A DNA stretch of 64,000 nt from Cupriavidus alkaliphilus (GTDB lineage Bacteria > Pseudomonadota > Gammaproteobacteria > Burkholderiales > Burkholderiaceae): NCBI RefSeq assembly GCF_900094595.1, contig NZ_FMAD01000014.1:92262-156261 (forward strand), read 5' to 3'. Numbering within the stretch: the stretch's first letter is position 1; every line of letters begins with the position of its first letter. The notes below the pieces were generated by a model. It was not told the DNA's origin and made no database searches. It worked only from the letters and a program-made list of their open reading frames with translations. A program made the translations under genes and the position numbers. Below are positions 47,075 through 55,737 of the stretch, piece after piece.

Positions 47075-47977
47075 TCAGGCCGCCTGCTGCCCTTCGCGCG
47101 ATTCGCGCAGGCGCGTCAGCACCCCTTCGAGCGCATCGTTGTTGCTGAAGTGGATCGTCAGCTGGCCCTTGCCACGTGGCGACAGCTTGATCTGCACCGC
47201 CAGCCCGAGCGCATCCGACAACTCCTCTTCCAGCCGCGCCACATCGCGCACATTGCTGGTGCCCTTCTGCTTGAGCGACTTCAGGTCGAACGGCTTGAGC
47301 GTCGAGGCCACCAGCTTCTCGGTCTCGCGCACCGACAGCCGCTTGTTGACGATCTGGTTCGCCAGCGTGATCTGGTTGGCACCGTCCACCGCCAGCAGCG
47401 CGCGCGCGTGGCCCATGTCGAGGTCACCGGCCATCAGCATGGTCTGCACCGGCGCGGCCAGGTTCAGCAGGCGCAGCAGGTTGGACACCGCGCTGCGCGA
47501 GCGGCCCACCGACTCGGCCGCCTGCTCGTGCGTGAAACTGAACTCGCGGATCAGCCGCATGATGCCCTGCGCTTCTTCCAGTGGATTCAGGTCTTCGCGC
47601 TGGATGTTCTCGATCAGCGCCATCGCCGCGGCGGCTTCGTCGGCCACGTCCTTGACCAGCACCGGCACCTTGTCCAGCCCAGCCAGCCTGGAAGCGCGGA
47701 AACGCCGCTCGCCGGCAATGATCTCGTAGCGATCGGGCTCGGCCACGCGCCGCACCAGGATCGGCTGCATCAGGCCCTGGGCGCGGATGCTCGCGGCCAG
47801 TTCCTGCAGCGCGCCCTCGTCCATGCGCGTGCGTGGCTGGTACTTGCCCGGCTGCAGCTGGTTCAGGTTCAGCACGGTGGGCGCACCCTCCTGCTTGACC
47901 GACTCGACGATTTCGGCGGGCCCGCCCAACAGCGCTTCCAGGCCGCGGCCCAGGCCCTTCTTCTTTGCAGTGCTCAT
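47075..47977 (-). CDS. parB: Chromosome partitioning protein ParB
   Basis: A 300-residue CTP-dependent DNA clamp that loads at parS and spreads to organise the origin region. The N-terminus has the ParA-stimulating motif KKKGLGRGLEALLG. The CTPase/ParB domain includes LQPGKYQPRTRMDEGALQELAASIRAQGLMQPI and the GERRFRAS motif; the helix-turn-helix covers FSFTHEQAAESVGRSRSAVSNLLRLL. A C-terminal dimerisation domain follows. It is 16 bases after parA. Four parS sites lie 2-4 kb upstream. Confidence 0.97.
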   Translation of the reverse strand: MSTAKKKGLGRGLEALLGGPAEIVESVKQEGAPTVLNLNQLQPGKYQPRTRMDEGALQELAASIRAQGLMQPILVRRVAEPDRYEIIAGERRFRASRLAGLDKVPVLVKDVADEAAAAMALIENIQREDLNPLEEAQGIMRLIREFSFTHEQAAESVGRSRSAVSNLLRLLNLAAPVQTMLMAGDLDMGHARALLAVDGANQITLANQIVNKRLSVRETEKLVASTLKPFDLKSLKQKGTSNVRDVARLEEELSDALGLAVQIKLSPRGKGQLTIHFSNNDALEGVLTRLRESREGQQAA

Positions 47978-47993
47978 GCTCTTGCCCTCTCCT

Positions 47994-48767
47994 TCAGCCC
48001 AGCTGGCGGACCCGCGCGATCATCTCGGCGCCGAAGTCCAGGTACGCCTTGGCGCCCTTCGATGACGGATCGAACGCCACGCCCGGCATGCCATAGGACG
48101 GTGCCTCGGCCAGCCGCACATTGCGCGGGATCAGGGTCTTGAAGACCTTCTCACCGAAGTGCGATTCCAGTTGTGCCGACACCTGCTGCTGCAGCGTCAC
48201 GCGCGGATCGAACATCACGCGCAGCAGGCCGATCACCTGCAGGTCGCGGTTCAGGTTGGCGTGCACCTGCTTGATGGTGTTGACCAGGTCCGACAGCCCT
48301 TCCAGCGCGAAGTACTCGCACTGCATCGGCACGATCACGCCGTGCGCCGCGCACAGGCCGTTAAGCGTCAGCAGCGACAGCGACGGCGGGCAATCGATCA
48401 GCACGAAGTCATAGTCGCCGTCGACCTCGGCGATGGCCTGGCGCAGCCGGCGCTCGCGCTGGTCCAGTTCGACCAGTTCCACTTCCGCTCCGGCCAGTTC
48501 ACGGTTGGCCGGCAGCACGTCGTACTTGCCGGTTTCGGAGCGCTGGCGCGCCTGCGGGATGCCGGCCAGGCCGACCAGCACCTGGTACACGCTGGTTTCC
48601 AGCGCCTGCTTGTCGATGCCGGAGCCCATCGAGGCATTGCCCTGCGGGTCCAGGTCGACCAGCAGCACGCGCTGGCCCTGCGCCGCCAGGCCAGCGGCAA
48701 GGTTCACCGTGGTGGTGGTCTTGCCTACCCCGCCCTTCTGGTTTGCGATCACGAATACCTTGGCCAT
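47994..48767 (-). CDS. parA: Chromosome partitioning ATPase ParA
   Basis: A 257-residue Walker-type ATPase that forms a nucleoid-bound gradient pulling ParB-parS complexes apart. The deviant Walker A motif is KGGVGKTTTT near residue 10, and the switch/Walker B region is DFVLIDCPPSLSLLTLNGL. No N-terminal DNA-binding extension is present, which fits chromosomal (Soj-type) ParA. ATG 48767 gives the family start MAKVFVIANQ; a TTG eight codons upstream is also in frame. Confidence 0.97.
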   Translation of the reverse strand: MAKVFVIANQKGGVGKTTTTVNLAAGLAAQGQRVLLVDLDPQGNASMGSGIDKQALETSVYQVLVGLAGIPQARQRSETGKYDVLPANRELAGAEVELVELDQRERRLRQAIAEVDGDYDFVLIDCPPSLSLLTLNGLCAAHGVIVPMQCEYFALEGLSDLVNTIKQVHANLNRDLQVIGLLRVMFDPRVTLQQQVSAQLESHFGEKVFKTLIPRNVRLAEAPSYGMPGVAFDPSSKGAKAYLDFGAEMIARVRQLG

Positions 48768-48852
48768 AAGCTTCTGCGGCTCCTGCTTCAAATCATCCGG
48801 CCAGCACGCGGCTGGCAGTTCGCGGCGCGCTTGCGCAGCGCCGCGGCGTAGG

Positions 48853-49554
48853 TCATGCGGGGGTGCCCGCGCGGCGCGACAGCACCACCAGGTGGCGCTC
48901 GGCCTCCAGCCCGGGCACGGTCAGACGCGGCACGGCGTCGACCTGCCAATGCGCCATCAGTCCCGCGGCTTCCATGCGGTCCAGCTCGGCCTGCGGATAC
49001 ACCCCCTTCATCGCGATCAGCTTGCCGCGCGGCGCGAGCAACTGGCCCGACAGGCTGACGAAATCCGTCAGCTCGGCAAACGCGCGCGAGGTGATCACGG
49101 CAAAGCCGTCGGCATCGTCCAGCTTCTCCACCGGCCCCCAATGCGCGGCGGCATTGGACAAGCCCAGCTGGGCGCGGCACTGCGTCAGGAAAGCGGTCTT
49201 CTTCTGCACGATGTCGACCATCAGCACCGACACATCCGGACAGGCGATGGCCAGCGGCAGGCCCGGCATGCCGCCGCCCGAGCCCACATCGAGCACCCTG
49301 CCCCGGGCCGGCGCATCGACTTCGGCGGCACGGGCGGCTTCGGCCAGCGCCGGGACCGCGGCGAGCGAATCCAGCAGGTGATGCGTAAGCATCTCGTCGG
49401 GATGGCGGATGGCGGTCAGGTTGTAGACGCCATTCCATTTGCGCAGCAGGGCAAGGTACGCGAACAGCGTGTCGATCCGGCCCGGCGCCAGGGCCAGCCC
49501 GATCTCGGCCAGGCCCGCTTCAAGGCGACGACGCTGCGTGGCGTCGTCGGTCAT
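48853..49554 (-). CDS. rsmG: 16S rRNA (guanine527-N7)-methyltransferase RsmG
   Basis: A 233-residue SAM-dependent methyltransferase (GidB) that modifies G527 of 16S rRNA. The SAM-binding motif is VLDVGSGGGMPGLPLAI, preceded by WNGVYNLTAIRHPDEMLTHHLLDSL and followed by the conserved ITSRAFAELTDFV. Two starts are possible: ATG 49554 (chosen) and GTG 49575; neither has a strong ribosome-binding site. It is directly downstream of mnmG (23 bases), the common mnmG-rsmG-parAB order. Confidence 0.96.
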   Translation of the reverse strand: MTDDATQRRRLEAGLAEIGLALAPGRIDTLFAYLALLRKWNGVYNLTAIRHPDEMLTHHLLDSLAAVPALAEAARAAEVDAPARGRVLDVGSGGGMPGLPLAIACPDVSVLMVDIVQKKTAFLTQCRAQLGLSNAAAHWGPVEKLDDADGFAVITSRAFAELTDFVSLSGQLLAPRGKLIAMKGVYPQAELDRMEAAGLMAHWQVDAVPRLTVPGLEAERHLVVLSRRAGTPA

Positions 49555-49577
49555 GGTGTGTCGCGGTGCGGGCACTC

Positions 49578-51536
49578 TCAGGCGGCCTCTTCACCGTTGC
49601 CGGAGGAAGCGCCGGCGTCTGCACGGCCGCGGCCAAGGCCCTTCTTCTTCAGGTGTACCAACAGCAGCGAGACTGCCGCTGGCGTCACACCCGAGATGCG
49701 CGAAGCCTGGCCCAGCGTTTCCGGGCGATGCTGGTTCAGCTTCTGGCTGACTTCAAAACCGAGCCCGCGCACTTCGGTGTAATCCAGCCCTTCAGGCAGG
49801 CGCGTCGATTCGTTGGCTTCCAGCTTGTCGACTTCGGCCGCCTGGCGGGCGATATAGCCGTGGTACTTGATGCCGATCTCGATCTGCTCGCGGATCTGCT
49901 CCGCCAGCATCGGCTCCGCATCCAGCGGGGCCTCGGGCGCGTGGCGGCCGCCCTGCAGTGCCATCAGGGCTTCGTAGCTGACTTCCGGGCGACGCAGCAG
50001 GTCGGCCAGGCTGTACTCGCGTTCGATCGGCTTGCCAAGCAGCGGCACCGCCTCTTCGGCTGGCAGCATCGCCGGGTTCACCCAGGTGCTCTTCAGGCGC
50101 TCTGTTTCACGTGAAACAGCGTCGCGCTTGCGGTTGAATGCATCCCAGCGCGCATCGTCGACCACGCCAAGCTCGCGGCCGACCTCGGTCAGCCGCATGT
50201 CGGCGTTGTCCTCACGCAGGCTCAGGCGGAATTCCGCCCGGCTGGTGAACATCCGATACGGCTCGGTCACGCCACGCGTGATCAGGTCGTCGACCAGTAC
50301 GCCCAGGTAAGCCTGGTCGCGGCGCGGCGCCCACGGATCGCGCTCGCGCACGTAGCAACCGGCATTGATACCGGCCAGCAGGCCTTGTGCCGCGGCTTCT
50401 TCATAACCGGTCGTGCCGTTGATCTGGCCGGCGAAGAACAGGCCCCGAATAGCCTTGCTCTCCAGCGATGCCTTCAAACCTCGCGGATCGAAGTAGTCGT
50501 ACTCGATTGCATAGCCGGGACGCAGGATATGGGCGTTTTCCAGACCCCGGATCGAATGCACCAGTTCCAGCTGCACGTCGAACGGCAGGCTGGTCGAGAT
50601 CCCGTTGGGATAGAACTCGTTGGTGGTCAGCCCTTCCGGCTCCAGGAAGATCTGATGGCTTTCCTTGCTGGCAAAGCGATGGATCTTGTCCTCGATGCTG
50701 GGGCAGTACCGCGGCCCGACTCCCTCGATCACACCGGTGTACATCGGCGAGCGGTCCAGACCGCCACGGATGATGTCGTGGGTGCGGCTGTTGGTATGGG
50801 TGATCCAGCACGGCAGTTGCTGCGGGTGCTGTTCGGGCCGGCCGAGGAAGGAGAAGACCGGCACGGGATCGAGGTCGCCAGGCTGCTCTTCCATCACCGA
50901 AAAATCGATGGTGCGCCCGTCGATACGCGGCGGCGTACCCGTCTTCAGGCGGCCTTGCGGCAGCTTCAGGTCCTTCAGGCGTGCCGACAACGACACCGCA
51001 GCCGGGTCGCCGGCGCGGCCGCCGGTGTAGTTGTCCAGCCCGACGTGGATCTTGCCGTCCAGGAACGTGCCGGCGGTCAGCACGACCGCCCGCGCGCGGA
51101 AGGCGATGCCGACCTGCGTCATGGCGCCGACGACACGGTCGCCCTCCACCATCAGGTCGTCTACGGCTTGCTGGAACAGCATCAGGTTCGGCTGGTTCTC
51201 GAGCCGCGTCCGGATCGCCTTGCGATACAGCACTCGATCCGCCTGGGCGCGCGTGGCACGCACGGCCGGTCCCTTGCTGGAATTCAGGATGCGAAACTGG
51301 ATGCCGGCCTCGTCCGTGGCGGCCGCCATGGCGCCGCCCATGGCGTCCACTTCCTTGACCAGATGCCCCTTGCCGATGCCCCCGATCGACGGGTTGCAGC
51401 TCATCTGTCCAAGCGTCTCGATGTTATGGGTCAGCAGCAGCGTCTGGCAGCCCATGCGGGCCGCGGCAAGTGCGGCTTCAGTGCCGGCATGGCCACCGCC
51501 GACGACGATGACATCGAATTCTTTCGGGTAAAGCAT
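49578..51536 (-). CDS. mnmG: tRNA uridine-5-carboxymethylaminomethyl modification enzyme MnmG (GidA)
   Basis: A 652-residue FAD protein that, with MnmE, modifies the wobble uridine of certain tRNAs. The FAD-binding motif is FDVIVVGGGHAGTEAALAAARMG at the N-terminus. The conserved cysteine region MSCNPSIGGIGKGHLVKE and the second motif INGTTGYEEAAAQGLLAGINA are intact. GGAGGAGG precedes the ATG. A perfect parS site lies inside the gene at 50103-50118, where it encodes part of VSRET without disturbing the frame. First gene of mnmG-rsmG-parA-parB. Confidence 0.97.
   Translation of the reverse strand: MLYPKEFDVIVVGGGHAGTEAALAAARMGCQTLLLTHNIETLGQMSCNPSIGGIGKGHLVKEVDAMGGAMAAATDEAGIQFRILNSSKGPAVRATRAQADRVLYRKAIRTRLENQPNLMLFQQAVDDLMVEGDRVVGAMTQVGIAFRARAVVLTAGTFLDGKIHVGLDNYTGGRAGDPAAVSLSARLKDLKLPQGRLKTGTPPRIDGRTIDFSVMEEQPGDLDPVPVFSFLGRPEQHPQQLPCWITHTNSRTHDIIRGGLDRSPMYTGVIEGVGPRYCPSIEDKIHRFASKESHQIFLEPEGLTTNEFYPNGISTSLPFDVQLELVHSIRGLENAHILRPGYAIEYDYFDPRGLKASLESKAIRGLFFAGQINGTTGYEEAAAQGLLAGINAGCYVRERDPWAPRRDQAYLGVLVDDLITRGVTEPYRMFTSRAEFRLSLREDNADMRLTEVGRELGVVDDARWDAFNRKRDAVSRETERLKSTWVNPAMLPAEEAVPLLGKPIEREYSLADLLRRPEVSYEALMALQGGRHAPEAPLDAEPMLAEQIREQIEIGIKYHGYIARQAAEVDKLEANESTRLPEGLDYTEVRGLGFEVSQKLNQHRPETLGQASRISGVTPAAVSLLLVHLKKKGLGRGRADAGASSGNGEEAA
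50103..50118. other. parS site 1, inside mnmG
   Basis: Perfect 16-bp ParB-binding palindrome TGTTTCACGTGAAACA. Confidence 0.95.
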
Positions 51537-51623
51537 GGGACACCTCCTCCGGGAGGCTGGCGGGAAAATACGGGAATGCGAAATTATAGCGGCATTCGAG
51601 TTATCACTTTCCGGCGGACACCA

Positions 51624-51639
51624 TGTTTCACGTGAAACA
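51624..51639. other. parS site 2
   Basis: Perfect 16-bp parS palindrome, 88 bases upstream of the mnmG start. Confidence 0.95.
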
Positions 51640-51681
51640 TGGCGCTTGCGGTACGCCATCAGTCGCCTGAAAGCGACGTTG

Positions 51682-51697
51682 TGTTTCACGTGAAACA
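51682..51697. other. parS site 3
   Basis: Perfect 16-bp parS palindrome, 58 bases from site 2; its right end abuts the terminator at 51702-51722. Confidence 0.95.
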
Positions 51698-51701
51698 AAA
51701 A

Positions 51702-51722
51702 GGCCGGGCGCAAGGCCCGGCC
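51702..51722 (-). terminator. Terminator of the amidohydrolase/Bug operon, between parS sites
   Basis: GGCCGGGC/GCCCGGCC with a 5-base loop is followed on the minus strand by TTTTTG. It lies between parS sites 3 and 4 and would stop transcripts from the right before they reach the parS cluster and mnmG. Confidence 0.88.
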
Positions 51723-51725
51723 ATA

Positions 51726-51741
51726 TGTTTCACGTGGAACA
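51726..51741. other. parS site 4 (one mismatch)
   Basis: TGTTTCACGTGGAACA differs from the parS consensus at one position. It is 44 bases (start to start) from site 3 and just after the end of the amidohydrolase gene. Confidence 0.82.
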
Positions 51742-51747
51742 AGCGCC

Positions 51748-52620
51748 TCAGATCTGCGAACGGATATAGCCCCCCACTTGCTCGATCAGCTTGCCCAGGT
51801 CACGCTGCAGCGAAGCGAAGCCGGCATTGCGCTCGCGAGTCACCTCATCCATGTACAGGGGACGCCGGATCTCGATCTGCAGGCTGTTGCGCCGCTCCTC
51901 CGGACGCCCGATCTGCGCGATCAACTGCACGCCCTTGTACGGGTCGTTGCGCGCGACGGTGTAGCCCATGCCGCGCAGCTCCCGTTCGACCAGATCCACC
52001 AGCCCCGGCTCGCAGGTCGTGCCGTCGCGATCGCCGAGCACAAAATCCGCCAGCGGATGCGGGCTGGCGATTTTCAGGCGCTCGTAGGCATTGTTGGGCA
52101 TAGAGTGCAGGTTCAGGTGCCAGAGCGCGCCAAAGCGCGCGTAAGCGCCCTCCACGGCCTCGGCCAGCGCCGCATGGTACGGACGATAGTAGCGCTCTAT
52201 GCGGGCCTGCACTTCCGCGACCGACAGCCGCCGGTCGTAGATTGGCGTGGCCGCGTCGATCCGGCTCCAGATCAGCCCGTAGCCCAACTGCGTCTTAGGC
52301 CCGGGGGCCAGCGCGGTCGGCCAGGCACCGTCGAGCTGTGCCGGGTCGATGTCATCGACCATCCGGTTCGGATCGATATAGACGCGCGGGAAGGTTGCCG
52401 CCAGCAGTGTGCCGCCCGCCGCGGGTACGGCCTGCCACAGCGCGTCCACATGCGTATCCTCGCCGCCGCGCAACCGCGCGGCCGGCACCGCGGCGCCAAA
52501 GTCGGTCGGGTAAGCGGTCCCGCTATGCGGCGAGTCGCACACCAGCGGCAGGGCCTCCCCTTCCGGCAAGCGCACGATCATCGGCGGCAGCGCGGCCGCC
52601 TGGTTGTTTGCTTCCGCCAT
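51748..52620 (-). CDS. N-formylglutamate amidohydrolase family protein
   Basis: A 290-residue hydrolase of the N-formylglutamate amidohydrolase (HutG/FGase) family. Conserved segments likely to hold metal ligands are LVCDSPHSGTAYP, RGGEDTHVDALW and WHLNLHSMPNN, with RNDPYKGV and the C-terminal LQIEIRRPLYMDE also typical. In histidine breakdown this enzyme frees glutamate and formate, but no hut genes are near, so another N-acyl or N-formyl amino acid may be the substrate. It starts 3 bases after the end of the Bug binding-protein gene, suggesting that this protein captures the substrate or a related acid. Confidence 0.87.
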   Translation of the reverse strand: MAEANNQAAALPPMIVRLPEGEALPLVCDSPHSGTAYPTDFGAAVPAARLRGGEDTHVDALWQAVPAAGGTLLAATFPRVYIDPNRMVDDIDPAQLDGAWPTALAPGPKTQLGYGLIWSRIDAATPIYDRRLSVAEVQARIERYYRPYHAALAEAVEGAYARFGALWHLNLHSMPNNAYERLKIASPHPLADFVLGDRDGTTCEPGLVDLVERELRGMGYTVARNDPYKGVQLIAQIGRPEERRNSLQIEIRRPLYMDEVTRERNAGFASLQRDLGKLIEQVGGYIRSQI

Positions 52621-52623
52621 GCC

Positions 52624-53619
52624 TTAGTCCAGCTTGATCTCGGCTGCCTTGGCGACGCGAGCGTAGCGCGCCATGGCCTGCTGGATCTGTGCCTTGAACT
52701 GTTCCGGCGTGGTCGGCACCAGGGTGCCGCCGGACTCTTCCACCTTGCGCTTGAACTCGGGGTTCTGCATGGCCTTGTGAATTGCCTGGTTCAGCCTGGT
52801 GACGATGGCAGGCGGCGTATTGGCGGGCGCGACAATGCCGAACCAGCCGCCGTCGCCCATGTCCTTGAAGCCCAGTTCGGCGTAGGTCGGCACGTTGGGC
52901 AGCTGCGCGGAGCGGGCCGCGCCCAGCACCGCCAGTGCGCGCAGACGGCCGGCCTTTACGTGCGGCAGCGTCGACGACAGGTTGTCGGTGATCGCGTTCA
53001 CCTGCCCTGCCACGGCGTCGTTCAGCGCCAGTCCGGCGCCCTTGTAGGGCACGTGCAGCAGGTCGATCTTGGCCAGCATCATGAAGTTCTCGATGTTGAC
53101 GTGGCCGAGCGAGCCGGCACCCGGCGAGGCGAAGCTGTACTTGCCGGGATTGGCCCTGGCGAGCGCGATGAACTCTTGCATGGTCTTGGCCGGGACGCTT
53201 GGGTGCACCGCGAACACGCTGGGGATCGCCACCACGTTGGTGACCGGGGCAAAGTCCTTGATCGGGTCGTACTTGAGCTTGGGGTACACGGCCGGATTGG
53301 AGCCATGCGTGCTCCCTGTGGCCATGCCGATGGTGTAGCCATCCGGCGCGGCATTGGCGACCTGCTCCATGCCCAGCGAACCACCGGCGCCGCCCTTGTT
53401 CTCCACCACGATCGACTGTCCCAGCTCGCGGCCGGCAAACTCGGCCACCAGGCGCGCCGACAGGTCGGTGGAGCCGCCGGCGGCAAATGGCACGATCAGA
53501 CGGATCGGGCGGGTCGGGTAGTTGGCCTGCGCCAGCGCGCTGCCGGCAAAGACCAGCGTGGCGGTGGCGGCGGTGCCGGTCAGCAGCAGCTGGCGGCGGG
53601 ACATCCGGGCTCGGAACAT
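52624..53619 (-). CDS. Tripartite tricarboxylate transporter (Bug/TctC) substrate-binding protein
   Basis: A 331-residue exported binding protein of the Bug family, very numerous in Cupriavidus and Bordetella. The signal peptide contains SRRQLLLTGTAATATLVF, a possible Tat signal, and cleavage is near ALAQA. The mature start YPTRPIRLIVPFAAGGSTD, the segment VENKGGAGGSLGMEQVANA and PYKGAG are family hallmarks. AGGAG is 7 bases before the ATG. No TctA/TctB permease is adjacent. It heads a two-gene operon with the amidohydrolase, divergent from a LysR gene. Confidence 0.94.
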   Translation of the reverse strand: MFRARMSRRQLLLTGTAATATLVFAGSALAQANYPTRPIRLIVPFAAGGSTDLSARLVAEFAGRELGQSIVVENKGGAGGSLGMEQVANAAPDGYTIGMATGSTHGSNPAVYPKLKYDPIKDFAPVTNVVAIPSVFAVHPSVPAKTMQEFIALARANPGKYSFASPGAGSLGHVNIENFMMLAKIDLLHVPYKGAGLALNDAVAGQVNAITDNLSSTLPHVKAGRLRALAVLGAARSAQLPNVPTYAELGFKDMGDGGWFGIVAPANTPPAIVTRLNQAIHKAMQNPEFKRKVEESGGTLVPTTPEQFKAQIQQAMARYARVAKAAEIKLD

Positions 53620-53669
53620 GGGGTTTCTCCTGTTGGTGTTTTGTGCATGAACCGGGCGAGTGTCAGCCG

Positions 53670-53718
53670 TTTACCGGCCAGGCGCAAACGACTATATTGC
53701 ACCTTTGCATTACCAAAG
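53670..53718 (+). promoter_or_regulatory. lysR promoter with overlapping dyad operator
   Basis: TTTACC (53670-53675) and TATATT (53693-53698) are 17 bases apart. The predicted start falls in an inverted repeat CTTTG-N6-CAAAG (53703-53718), a plausible LysR-type binding site placed for autorepression and for control of the divergent Bug operon. Confidence 0.55.
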
Positions 53719-53777
53719 ATCATCCTTGCGCCGGGCGCGGCAAACCGCCCTCCCCGCTCTTCGCCTCCCCCTCCGCC

Positions 53778-54713
53778 ATGCGGTTGCATTCCCCTTCGAT
53801 GTCCGAGTTGCACGCCTTTGCCACCGCGGCGCGGCTGGGCAGCTTTACGCGCGCGGCGGAGGAACTGTGCGTGACGCAGGGAGCGATCAGCCGTGCCATT
53901 GCCCGGCTGGAAGCCCATTTCGGCCAGCCACTGCTGCAGCGTAACGCCCACCGGCTGGGGCTGACGGACGCCGGCCGGCAATTGCTCGATGCCGTGGCCG
54001 AACCGCTCGCCACCATCGAACACGCCAGCGCCGCGTTGCGCGCCGGCGACCGCCGGCACCATCTGACGCTGTCCGTGGTGCCTACCTTGGCCAGCGTCTG
54101 GCTGGTGCCGCGCCTGCCGGATTTCCACCGCCGGCATCCGGAAATCCGGCTGGACTTCGTTCCCTACCAGCGTGACGAAGACTTGTCCGGCCCTTCCCCC
54201 GACGCCGCCATCCTGGCTGGCGAAGCCGGCAAATGGCCCGGCCTGCAGGCCGACTACGTGGTCGGCCGGGAAATGGTGCCGGTCTGCCACCCGGACCGCG
54301 TCCGCGCCCGGCGCGAGGCCGGCCTCTGGCAATCCCCGGCGGAGCTGCTGGACGAGCCCCTGCTCTACCACACCACCGCGCCGGCGAACTGGCAAAACTG
54401 GCTGCAGGCGGCCGGCGTACCCAACGCTGCGCCCAGGTTATCCACAGCGTTCGACCAGGTCTCGATCCTGATCCAGGCCGTGCGCGCGGACATGGGCGTG
54501 GCCGTGCTGCAGCGCTGCCTGGTGCGCGAGGAAATTGCGGCTGGACGCGTGGCGGCACCGTTTGACCTGCCAATTACGCTGCAACGCGGCTATTTTCTGT
54601 GCGCGCCGAAGGAGCGGCGCGATCATCCGGCGCTGAATTGCTTCCGCACATGGCTGTTGGAAACCGCAGCCGAGGATACCGGCCGAGAAAACACCGAGTT
54701 ATTCAGCGGATGA
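53778..54713 (+). CDS. LysR-family transcriptional regulator
   Basis: A 311-residue regulator. The winged helix-turn-helix covers residues about 8-67 (SELHAFATAARLGSFTRAAEELCVTQGAISRAIARLE). A linker and a two-lobe effector domain (LTLSVVPTLASVWLVPRLPDFHRRHPEIRLDF and ADMGVAVLQRCLV) follow. The sequence resembles the GcvA-like branch. It is divergent from the Bug/amidohydrolase operon and probably controls it; the inducer would be the transported compound or its product. The region 54438-54446 inside the gene is a consensus DnaA box, possibly by chance. Confidence 0.92.
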   Translation: MRLHSPSMSELHAFATAARLGSFTRAAEELCVTQGAISRAIARLEAHFGQPLLQRNAHRLGLTDAGRQLLDAVAEPLATIEHASAALRAGDRRHHLTLSVVPTLASVWLVPRLPDFHRRHPEIRLDFVPYQRDEDLSGPSPDAAILAGEAGKWPGLQADYVVGREMVPVCHPDRVRARREAGLWQSPAELLDEPLLYHTTAPANWQNWLQAAGVPNAAPRLSTAFDQVSILIQAVRADMGVAVLQRCLVREEIAAGRVAAPFDLPITLQRGYFLCAPKERRDHPALNCFRTWLLETAAEDTGRENTELFSG

Positions 54714-54925
54714 CACTTATTATGGTTCATCGATGCGTAAAAATTCATCGTGCGAATTTATATCCTGGTCGACCTGCAGCGTACGAATTTTCAGCCAGCC
54801 TTTACCGATCATGCAATTCATCACAAGAATATGATGGAGAGTGATATGGATGGGATGCGCCGTCCGAGGCCGTAGTGCCGGGGGAAATCGGTTATCCCCA
54901 AAGTTATTCACACCACCAATAACAA

Positions 54926-54947
54926 AGGGCCCGCACGTGCGGGCCCT
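54926..54947 (-). terminator. Terminator after livF
   Basis: A perfect 22-bp palindrome (arms AGGGCCCGCAC and GTGCGGGCCCT) lies 26 bases after the livF stop and is followed on the minus strand by TTTGTTATT. Confidence 0.8.
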
Positions 54948-54973
54948 CATTCCTCTCGCGAAATCGGGAGGAC

Positions 54974-55717
54974 TTATGCCGCCTTTTTCGCCAACCCAAG
55001 GTAAGTTTCGATCACCTTCGGGTTCGCCGCCAGTTCCTCGGCCGGCCCTTCCATCGCCATGTCGCCGGTCTCGATCACATAGCCATAGTCCGCCACCTGC
55101 AGCGCCGCGCGGGCGTTCTGCTCGATCAGCAGCGTGGCCACGCCGGTCTGACGCAGGTTGCTGATGATGTGGAAGATCTCCTTGACGATCAGAGGGGCCA
55201 GGCCAAGGCTGGGCTCGTCCAGCATCAGCAGCTGCGGCTTTGCCATCAGCGCGCGACCCACCGCCAGCATCTGGCGTTCGCCGCCGGAGAGCGTGCCGGC
55301 GTCCTGCCGCGCGCGCTCGCGCAGGCGCGGAAACAGCTCGTAGACCACGTCCATCTGGTCCAGGTAGTTCTTTTCGCCGGCGCGCTTGCGGCGGAAGGCA
55401 CCCAGCTGGAGGTTGTCCTCCACCGTCATCGAGGCGAACAGCTCGCGCTTTTCCGGCACCAGGCACATGCCGCGCGCGACCCGTCCTTCCACCGGGATGC
55501 CGGCCATGTCGTGGCCCAGGTAGCTGACCGCGCCGCTGGACGACCCCGTCACCGGCAGCGCGCCCATGATCGCATTGAGCATGGTCGACTTGCCGGCGCC
55601 GTTGGGGCCGATCACCGTAACGATCTTGCCGGCCTCCACCTTCAGGTTGGCGCCGTGCACCGCTTCGACCTTGCCGTAGCGGACGTGCAGGTCCTTCACT
55701 TCGAGAATCAGGCTCAT
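54974..55717 (-). CDS. livF: Liv-type ABC transporter ATPase LivF
   Basis: A 247-residue ATPase. Walker A is GPNGAGKST near residue 40, the signature is LSGGERQMLAVGRAL, and Walker B is LLMLDEPSLGL; the H-loop segment LLIEQNA follows. The sequence matches LivF rather than LivG. It is the last gene of the operon livH, livM-livG fusion, livF (20 bases after the fusion gene). The substrate may be branched-chain amino acids, but Liv systems also take up amides, urea or aromatic acids. Confidence 0.93.
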   Translation of the reverse strand: MSLILEVKDLHVRYGKVEAVHGANLKVEAGKIVTVIGPNGAGKSTMLNAIMGALPVTGSSSGAVSYLGHDMAGIPVEGRVARGMCLVPEKRELFASMTVEDNLQLGAFRRKRAGEKNYLDQMDVVYELFPRLRERARQDAGTLSGGERQMLAVGRALMAKPQLLMLDEPSLGLAPLIVKEIFHIISNLRQTGVATLLIEQNARAALQVADYGYVIETGDMAMEGPAEELAANPKVIETYLGLAKKAA

Positions 55718-55737
55718 GTCGGGTCCGTGCTCCACAT

